NCBI GenBank assembly: GCA_011634665.1
Contig: WAEK01000011.1
Span: 1,172,501 to 1,236,500 of the forward strand
Length of the DNA: 64,000 bases
Reading direction: 5' to 3'
Source: Mortierella sp. BCC40632
Lineage: Eukaryota > Mortierellomycota > Mortierellomycetes > Mortierellales > Mortierellaceae
The first letter of the stretch is position 1. Each line of letters starts with the position of its first letter. The translations under genes and the position numbers were made by a program. The notes beneath the pieces were generated by a model. The model ran no database searches. It had not been told where the DNA came from and worked only from the letters and a program-made list of their open reading frames with translations. Shown here piece by piece: positions 10,157 through 20,005 of the stretch.

Positions 10157-13100
10157 ATGTCACAACCACCCAGGAACCTGCCTGACAAGGCCACGGCAGG
10201 CGATCATCCCGTCGAACTCAATCTCTTGAATCCTTCTCATCAAGACGAACCTTCTCCTCTCCATCATTACACCATCGACCCCCTGGACTACTCTGATGGC
10301 GACGAGGACGAGGACCTCGACCACTATGACGAACATCAAGCTCTCACAGGAAAACATTCTGGCAAGGAATCACCTCATTCATCACATCTCCTCCCTGGGT
10401 CGCATCATCCCTCTGGCCATTCAGGACCAAGGTCTCAACGGGACGACGATACCGATACGATTGATGTCCACATCATCCCGCTCTCTTCCTCAGAGGCCAT
10501 TGACCGTCAACGGGGAGACCTCCAAAAGAATGTCACCTTTAGCAACGGTCTTACACTTGTGGTCGGTGTCATCATTGGATCCGGTATCTTTGCCTCTCCA
10601 GGTCCTGTCCTGTCCTATTCCAAGTCGGTCGGTGTGTCGCTCATCATTTGGTTCGTCTCTGGATTGCTTGCCTTTGCGGGATCCCTTTGCTATGCAGAAT
10701 TGGGTAGTGCCATGCCCAGTTCAGGAGGAGGCGAGCATGCGTATTTGAACCATGCCTTTGGAAGTCTGCCTGCGTTTCTTTTTAGCTGGACATCGATCAG
10801 TTTGTTAAAGGTGAGCACAGGAAAAGAGCAAGTCGATACAAAAGAGCATCCACTAACATTGGGAGCAAATACCTTCTCCTCCTCCTCCTCCTCCTCCTCC
10901 TCCACAAGGAAGGGACGAGAGAGGAGGAGGAAGCGGGATAAACGAACATGACCGGAACCCCATTGACCAAGGAGGCGTTGACTCGTAGTGAAACTGACTC
11001 GATATCGTTCGTTTCTCCTTTGAACTTGTGTGTTTTTCCCTGAATAGCCTGCAGGAAATGCCATTATCTGTGTAGGTCTCCTTTCCTTGTCCACTTGAGC
11101 AACCCTATGCAGCATGGAGTCTTGGATTCTTTGATCCTTTGAGCGTTAGGATGGAATAGACTGTTCAGGACTCTTTTCTTTAAGGAGGAAGGAGAGAAAG
11201 AGAGAAGGGCATGAAGGGGATGAGGGGGGGGGGGGAACGGAGTGGATGAAAGCATTGGAAGGGAAGGAGAGAGAGAGAGAGAGACAGGAAGGGGACTAGG
11301 TGCATGCAGAGTGAGCTCTTTTTTCATTGCTGGATCTGCAACATCAACAATAATATGTCTGGAGCAGTTGCAGACAAATGGACACTGGAGAGAAGGAAAA
11401 GGAAGAGGACCCAGCACCACATACTCTTTTACTCTCTCTCTCTCTCTCTCTTTCTGCGAAATGCAGAAGGAAATGTGGAAGAACATTCGACCATTTTTTG
11501 TGCCCGTGAATACTCGACACAGTTCCACCAACAACACCGAGGATAAAGCTAATGATCTTCCAACTGCTCTCTCTCGTTCTGTGTCCCCAATGACTGACAC
11601 CTATTACTACTGCCTCCCACTCTCCCCTCCTCCCCTCCTCCCGTATCCGCGTATCTGCAATGAGCTCTCTAGGCTAGAAAGAGTCTCCGACACTATCTTT
11701 TTTTTATTTTTTTTTTATTTTTTTTTTTTTCGTTTCGTCTCGGCTAACCGGCGTTTGGTCTCCCTTTTGTTCATGTACCATTTCATTAGGTTGTATTCGC
11801 GGAATATGTGATCAACATTATTGCTCAGTCTGCCTGGGACCCAACACAACCGATGAGGCATTGGTCCAACAAGTTGGTGGCCATTGTTTGTGTGATCATT
11901 CTCTCAGGACTCAACTCGATCAGTGTCACAGTTGGAACAAGAGTCCAAGATCTCTTTACGTTCATCAAGATTGTGACCTTGCTCGTCATTAGCATCACAG
12001 GATTGGTTGTCCTAGCTCAGAAGACTCTTTCGAGCCACAACTTTGATCATGCCTTCGAAGGCGATTCAAAGCCAAGTTTGGGAGATGTGGCTCTAGGACT
12101 CTATTCAGGACTCTGGGCCTATGATGGCTGGAACAATCTGAATTATGTGTCGACCGAGATGAAGAACCCTACGAAGGATCTCCCAAGGGTTATCTTTGCG
12201 GGTGTCCCTATTGTGATTATCTTTTACCTTTTGGCCAACACGGCTTATTATGCGGTCCTGCCCGAGTCTGTTGTGATGAATACCAACACGGTTGCCATTG
12301 TAAGTTGCCCGCCTTTTTTTTCCCTTCTTCTTTCAACAGTTTTATGTACACGGGTACATCACGACAAGGATTTAACCAATTGCTTGGGCTTTTTTTTTTT
12401 TTTCTAGGATTTTGGAAAGCAAATGTTTGGCAATACGGGAGGAATCATCTTTGCGATCTGTGTGGCCTGTAGTTGTTTCGGAGCCGCCAATGGATCTATT
12501 TTCACGGGAGCAAGGGTGATCTATGCTTCAGCACGCGAAGGATATTTGCCCAAGGTGTTTGGCAAGGTGAATGAGAAGCGGAAAACACCGATTGCAGCCT
12601 TGTGTTTACAAGCGGTCATGACCTCGATCATGATTTTGGGAGGCACCTTTTCGACTTTGGTCAATTTCTACAGTGTTGCCGCTTGGCTCTTGTAAGTTTT
12701 AATTACTATTATTGTTGTTTTTGTTTTTTCTCTTTGACGGAGGTTGTGTGTGTGTTTGGTTCAACAAGTGGTTTGCTCCGCATGTAACGGACTTGTAGAA
12801 AAGGTGCCTATGCAAGCACACAAAAAAAAAAAAAAAAAAAAAAAAGAGAGATCAAGAATGCTATATTGAACCAGGACTAATGCTGTTATGTACTTTTTTT
12901 TTAACCCCCCCTCCCCCAATTTGAAATAGCTATCTTGGAAGTGTCCTTGGACTTCTTTACCTTCGGTATTATGAGCCAAACCTGAAGCGGCCGTTCCGGG
13001 TGTGGACAATTGTGCCAATCCTGTTTTGTTTCTTTGGACTCTTTTTGTTCTTGATGCCATTCTTGCAGGCACCATTAGAGTCATGTCTAGCCATGGTCCT

Positions 13101-13248
13101 GGTAATCGCAGGGTTACCGCTCTGGGTGATCAAGGAACTTGTTTCGGGCAACAAAGGCACTCGGTGGCAAGGTAAAGCGCTCTTTTTTTTCTTTTGCTTT
13201 GTTATTTTATTATTATTATTATTATTTCTTTGTTCAAAGGTCTAACTT

Positions 13249-13337
<89 letters not shown>

Positions 13338-13439
13338 TATCTCTATGCTGAATCATTATCAGACCTGAAGGCCAAAGTGATGGGCTCGATGGGATTCCAG
13401 CCAGCAGGTGGAAGACATGAACGACTTGTTGGACACTAA
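10157..13439 (+). CDS. L-type amino acid transporter (APC superfamily, LAT/MUP1-like permease)
   Basis: Six exons: 10157-10810, 11048-11071, 11790-12299, 12408-12691, 12930-13171 and 13363-13439, for 596 residues. The first ~128 residues are a hydrophilic, His/Asp/Ser-rich cytoplasmic tail (YSDGDEDEDLDHYDEH). The permease core begins NGLTLVVGVIIGSGIFASPG, the APC TM1 motif with the unwound GSGIF substrate segment, followed by CYAELGSAMPSSGGGEHAYL in TM3, GLWAYDGWNNLNYVSTEMKN in TM6 (LAT signature) and GSIFTGARVIYASAREGYLP. About twelve membrane spans are expected. The family exchanges large neutral amino acids or imports methionine at the plasma or endolysosomal membrane. Exon 2 encodes only PAGNAIIC and is needed to keep the conserved KPAGNAIICVVFAEY segment in frame. 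The neighbour downstream on the same strand is the LAMTOR1-like gene. Confidence 0.93.
11048..11071 (+). other. 24-nt microexon of the LAT transporter
   Basis: It is flanked by TAG before CCTGCAGG and by the donor GTAGGT. It encodes PAGNAIIC and is phase 0 on both sides. It is isolated between introns of 237 and 718 bp. Confidence 0.85.
13251..13331 (+). repeat. (CT)n microsatellite in last transporter intron
   Basis: About 40 uninterrupted CT dinucleotides occupying much of the 191-bp intron 13172-13362, just upstream of its acceptor, where it can act as an extreme polypyrimidine tract. Confidence 0.95.
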
Positions 13440-13489
13440 TCGCATACCCCCAAACGTTCCACTACCACTATGGCGACGAGGAAATATTA

Positions 13490-13520
<31 letters not shown>

Positions 13521-14204
13521 CTGCTTCTTTTTCGCTCTGCTCATACCCATCCATTGGATCTCTTCACGTGCACAGCATTCGACTATATTTTTTTCTTTTT
13601 TATTTTTTTTTTTTTTTTTTATTTTCATGCCCCGCTGCTCATCTCCCCCCCCTTCTCCCTACTCAAAAAAAAAAAAAAAGAAAAAAAAAAAAAAAAAAAG
13701 GAAAAGACCAATCCATGATAAACGATAAACGATAGCATACCGTAATAATGCACCTCTCTAACAGAGCAACCCGATAGATACTATTTGTGCAACAGCAAAA
13801 GAAAAAGGAGTGCATTGAGTGGCCAGGTTCCCAGTCCATGGATCCATCTTTCCCTTTTTTTTTTTTTTTTTTTTTTTCATATTTTTCTTTTTTAATTATT
13901 CGCCCAACCACCGTTGGCTAGTGTCTGTGCTTATGTAGTCTAAACAAAATGATCCCTTAGTCTCTTTGACATTCTCAGTGGGTTTAATAATGCAGAAAAG
14001 AGCTTGACTGCAGGTTACAGCTAATAATGAAGAGAGATAGGGAGAGAGAGATAGTCAGACAGATCTACGCAATAGGGTTGTGAGGAGGGTGAAGGATGAG
14101 ATGGTGGGAAGAGAAGGAGGAGGTGGTTGGGGAGAAAGGTGGGGTAAGGTGGGCTGGAGCACATGCCTCCGCGGTATATAGTTCAGAGGAGCAGATGCAT
14201 AGCC

Positions 14205-14254
<50 letters not shown>

Positions 14255-14509
14255 ATGGACGATGGCCAATGGTGTGTGTTTGATGAAGAAGAAGGAGAGG
14301 AGGAGGAGGAGGATGAGGAGGAGAGAATGAGGAGGAGAAGGAAGGAAGGATCCAATAATGGAAGTTTTCTTATTCACTCTCCTTTAAGAGTTTGTTTGAG
14401 AGAGAGAGAGCATGAGAGAGAGAGACGAGAGAGAGAGACTTTTCATGTTGAGAAACCTCTCAGACTCATCATCACCCCTTTTTCTCTCTTTTCTGTTCTT
14501 TTCTTTCTT

Positions 14510-14562
<53 letters not shown>

Positions 14563-14858
14563 CGCACACGCCAACTTTTGCCCTCTCACGCTGCCAGACT
14601 TCTCTTCCCATCTCTCCACCAACCAGTCAACCAACCAACCACTCACCTGTCATCGACTCGTCCTAACTCCTCATCCTGACTCTTGGCATCCATCTTTGTT
14701 CCTCTCTTTTTTTTTCTCTCTCTCTCTCTCTCTCTTTCACTCACTCACTCACTCACTCACTCTTACGCGCATACCCTACACACCTACACACTCTCACCCA
14801 ACACCCACCCACTCACCCTCTCACCCTCACCCACACTCACAAGGAATCATCTAATCCC
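13440..14858. other. Intergenic region between transporter and LAMTOR1-like gene
   Basis: About 1.4 kb of transporter 3' UTR and LAMTOR1 promoter/5' UTR. It contains poly(T) runs near 13492-13520 and 13855-13877, poly(A) near 13665-13700, (GA)n at about 14213-14250, a long (CT)n at about 14511-14560, and (CACT)n near 14739-14763. A TATATAG at 14175-14181 is a possible TATA element, but it lies nearly 700 bp upstream of the ATG. No gene was recognised. Confidence 0.6.
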
Positions 14859-15976
14859 ATGGGCTGCTGTGGAAGCAAACACGCCGATCACGACGAGGTA
14901 ATCGCGCCACGCTATTCCTCTTTCTCTTCCAAGGACATTTTTTTTTTTTTTTTTTTTTTCTTCTCCAAAAAAAAATAACGGGGATGCATTCCTTCCTTCG
15001 GATGCGGGATATGACTCTCCATGGATCGAATCAAATCGAATCAAATCGAATGATGGGCTACTGGAAACAGAGAGAAAGGGGGTGGGTGGTCCATGCATTC
15101 GTTTCTCTCTCTCTCTCTCTCTCTTCTTTTCTTCTATTGACTACCGGGATGATCCTCTGGCGCGCTCTCTGGCAATCGACATTTGATCAGGACTACAATC
15201 TCTCTCTCTCTCTCTCTCCCTCTCTCTTTTTCTCGCAACCCTTTTTTTTTTTTCTTTTATTCCTCCCCCCCCTCCTCCTTTCTCCTCCCTTCAATGGATA
15301 CATGATGAGCAACCAGACATCATTTCGTGGCGACACATTCTTTTCATTTTTTTGACATTCTTCCAGCTTTTTTTTATGGAGTGAAATGTATCCCATGGTG
15401 CTCTTTGAAAGGATCCACTGGGGACGCAACAAAGGACGATGCTAGAAGAGAGAGAGCAAAAAGGCAGAATACAGAACAGGGAACAGAAAGGGGTGGAAGG
15501 AGGGGTGGGGAAAGAGAGAGAGAGAAAGACAGAGCAGGACAGGACAGGACAGGACAGGACAGGAGAACTTGCATCTCGGACCAACCAACCAAAAAAAAAA
15601 AAAAAAAAAAAAAAAAGATTGGCTCCCTTTTTTTTCCCATTCACTCTCACTCCTCACTCCCACTTTCTCTCTTTCTCGTTCTCGTTCGTTTCGTTTCGTT
15701 CGTTGGTTCGTTCACTCGCTCGCTCCAGGTTACTGGATCCTTGCGAGATGAATTGGAGTTAAACCTCATTTCTTTATTTTTTTTTTTTTTTTTTTTTTTT
15801 TTCTGCACACTGGCTTGCATTTCTGCACAGCTTGCATAAACACACAAACACATACAGCATACACCCTCTCCCCTATCCCCAATTCTTTCTGTCTTTCTGT
15901 CCTTCTTTCTGCTGCAGCAGGAGACATTCTTGACCCAATTATTATTTTATTTGGGCGGGTTTGTTCTTTCTTTTGC

Positions 15977-16023
<47 letters not shown>

Positions 16024-16746
16024 CAGCACGCCTTTGCCCTTTTGTTCAGCCCTTTTTCTTTTCTTTTTTCTTGTTCCCTGATCGGAGACTGAATCCGTTG
16101 AGAGACCGGGATCGTCTTTTGGGTGAACAGACAAAGGTGTGAACAACAGGAGAGAAGAAGAACCAGTCAATGAGTATGTGTATCCATCCTAGCAAAGGAA
16201 GGCAGTAATAAGAAAGAGAGGTCTGAGCAGCAAGAGACCCTTTCTCCACCTATCGGATGCTCTTTATTATTTTTTTTTTCCCCTTTCCGTATACCTTTTT
16301 TTTCTCAGTGCTCCTCCTCCTCCTCCTCCTCCTCTCCTCCTTCTCTCTATCTCTCTCTCTATCTCTCTCCCCTACCCCCCAAGGTTTCCCACAGTTCATG
16401 GACATGGATAGCTTAACGTCCAATGGGATCCAAATGGACATCCAATAATGGGTCTCCAAAAGGAGGAGGCGGGAAGTGGTTTCAGCACGGCTCAACGGAG
16501 CCCTACTGAGAGAGTGTCTCTCAGAAAGAGAGAAAGTGCAAGTGTGTGTGTGTGTGTGTGTGTTTAAAAAAATGCGAGAGAGCAATACCCCCTTGTCGTG
16601 TGTGTTGGGCAAATGGGCAATGGGCAGATGTGAGGATTGGAGAGAACAGACGTGTTTGGTTAGTATGTGGAGAGAGAATGGGATCGAGTCGATCCTCTGT
16701 CCCTCGTGAGGAGAACCCAACAAACAACACGCGGTCAATCACCCTT

Positions 16747-16777
<31 letters not shown>

Positions 16778-19700
16778 CCTTTTTCCACCGTCTTTCTCTT
16801 TTCCACCAAAGTAGGACACAATATGTGTACACACATGGTCCATCGTCATTGACTGAACACACGCGCATGAGGTGGTTTGTTCATGTTATGACCTGGGTCC
16901 GAGAAAGACGACAAATCGATGAAAGAGAAGAGAAAGGGTGGAAGAGGAGGAGGAGTGGTCAAACGAGATCCGCCTTTACTTCCCTCGGAACTCCCGAATT
17001 CGGGGGAGAACGACAGAACAAGTTTCTAATGTACTTTTTTTACTAACCCTTTGGGCCAACACTCTATATTTTTTTATTTTTATTCTGCTAATATTCGAAT
17101 AGGCCGAACGGGCCCGCCTTTTGGACGAGAGCAATGACGCGCTGCGATATGGGTAAGTTCGTTATTCTCTTTATTAATCTCGAATTCGGTCCGCAGCTTT
17201 GAGTTTTTTTTCAGAAAAAAAAAAAGGTGGGCTTGGTTTTACTTGCGGTTTTTGGAAATACGACAAACCAAAAAGGAGAGAAGAAGAGAGAGAGAGAGAG
17301 AGGCATTTCATCCGACCAAAGTATGGTACACGAGCTGACTTGTGCCAAGAGGATGAGAAGAGTTGTGTGGGAGCAATCCCGAGAGCAGTAAGCGCCACGA
17401 CAAAGACACGCACACGCACATACACACACACAGACAGACAGACAGACAGACAGAAAGAAGAGAGGGAAGAGGTGAGCATTCGGAGGAGGATGGCATTGGA
17501 TGGTTTGGCCCCCTTCCCCAAATGGCGAATCGACAAAAATGTCTAGAAACACGCAATGAGAGAGAGAGAGAAGGCAAAATATAAGGCAGGATCGATCTCA
17601 ATGGCGCAAGCTACCCCTCCCTCTTCTCCCCATTGCTTTTGGACGACCTACAGGGCGGCGGAGCAATCGAGGAAAAAAGAGTCGGGATCTCGCTTACACA
17701 CTCTTACAGAAAGAGTGAGAGAGAGACATGAAGAGAAGGGGAAACCACATTGTCTGTCTCTCTTTCTTACTCCGTGCAAATGAGTGGCAAAGAGACACGT
17801 CTCTTTGGGCGGATCGAGTAGTGTGCGCATCTACATCCTCTGGTCATCATCATCATTATCATGGTCATCTTGGTCATCGTCATCATAATATATCATCCTT
17901 CATGCGGTTTCGTATTAGGATGGATGTGCCCTGATCGCACTCGCACCCGCACACATACTCTTTCTCTCTCTCTCTCTCTTGCTCTTTCACTCGCATACAC
18001 ACTCGCACCCTCAAAGGAGAAAAGAGGAAAAGCAAGATGCTTATCTCACTCGACACGAATTATTCTCAAAAATGGATCCGAGGCACTGCTCCTGGTGGTT
18101 TACACAGAGAGGACCCTGTCCGCGGGGAGAGAAAAGAGAAAAGATGAAAAAGTAGCGGGAACTGGTAGAGGAGGCAGAGGAGGATGCGGAGGAGGAGGCG
18201 CGTATGCATTTTGCGTATCCGTGTATGCGTGTGGACAAGAGTGAACAAAGCAATAATGGATACTCGGTTTCTGGCCCATGGCATTATGTGTGAGGAGGGA
18301 TTTGGGCGCCGCAGCGGGAAAAAAGAGTTTTGGGCAGGGACCTCTTCTCTTCTTGTGCCATGTCCTCCTCTCTCTCTCTCTCTCTCTCTATCAGTTGGCT
18401 GTTCTTCCTGCAGCCTTACTACTTCGAATACTACATTGACAATTGGACAATGCGGCAGCACAATGAAAAAAAAAAAGATATCCCAACGCTTTGTCCCACA
18501 AACAGAAATGGAAACGGTGGGTGGGCGGGAGAGATTGCGCGAAACGGGGCAAAGATCCTGCAACAACGGACGACGACGACAACAGGCGACGCGCGCGCCT
18601 CATTTTCTTTCTCTATCCATCAATCTCTCCCTCTCACTCTCTCACACGCACACACACACACACACATACACAAATACTCTCCTTGTTGTCACGAACCAAT
18701 CGATGGGCATATAGACTGTAGGGAGGCATTTGGCGGGAAAGGAGGAAAGAGTCTCGGTGGTCTCGATCTATCTATCGCTCTCGCACTCTCAGCCCATGCA
18801 CCATGGTCAAGAGGCCTTGGGAAAGAAGGCGAGGAAAAAAAAAAGGAGGGAGAGGTATTGGGAAAAAGATAGAGAGAGGGAGAGCAAAAGTAAAAGAGGA
18901 GACAGGGTCCTTGGGAATAGGCGAGACGCGTAAAATAGGGCTAGGGGCAAAGAGAACAAATGGCCAGACGCGAAACCACGCACATGAAAGAGAAAGCAAG
19001 CGGACCAATTTCGGACGACGAAAAAAAAAAGACGCGACCTTGTCCGTTGGTGTTGTGATCCCCTTTTTTCTTTCTTTCTTTTTGTCTTTCTTTCAGCGTG
19101 GACCCGTGCACACTCTCAATTGTGGAAAAAAAAGAGTCGAATGCTTATCTTTCTCTTCTTCTTTTTTTCTCCTAGGGCTAACCGGATGGTGTCAGCCAAC
19201 TATGGCGAACAAAACCAAGTGCGGGAACTCGAGTCTCTCCAGCGGATCGTTGAGCGGACAGCAGGGTAAGTTTTTATTTTTTTTGCAATGCAACATCCCA
19301 AACAACACACATACCCTTCCTCTCTCTCTCTCTCTCTCTCTCCATCTTTTTTTACGACCCTATCATGGTCCCCACGTTTGGTCTAGGAGTTTGAAATGCT
19401 CCTCCATCTCCGGTTCACTCAGTCCAATGCCTTCCCTCCCCCATGCCCCCCAATCCCTATCCCCTATCCCTTCCCTTCTCACCAATCCCAGCCAATCCCT
19501 ACCTATCCCTACCCACCCCTACCCGGTCCAAAGAAGGAAGGGGTGGAAGGGGGGAGAGGGAGGAAGAGGGAGCTGAGATGGATGTATATCAGCGTTTCAT
19601 GTCGATTGCATTGCTCTCTCGCTCTCTCTCTCTTTCTCTCTCTCTTTGCCCTGTTTGTCTCCCGTAGGCTGGGGTTTCCCATGTTACCTTGGATGGACAT

Positions 19701-19963
19701 ATTGGCTGTGGGTGTGTGTCGTGCTCTTGGCACGTCCTTTAGTTAGCAGAGCAAATGAGTGGCCAGGGGCGTGCTCTCTGGATGTGGTTGTCCTTGCTCA
19801 AGGGGAGGAAGAACAGAGAGAGGCAGAGAAAGAGAATGAGTGAGTGAATGGGTGGGTGAGTGAAAAGCGTAGTACAGGGTACAGGCCCAGGGGGTGGAAC
19901 AAACGACGACTGGTTGCGCGAACAACTCTGAAAGAGTTGCGCGCGGGCCAAGGACCTCCTTCC

Positions 19964-20005
<42 letters not shown>

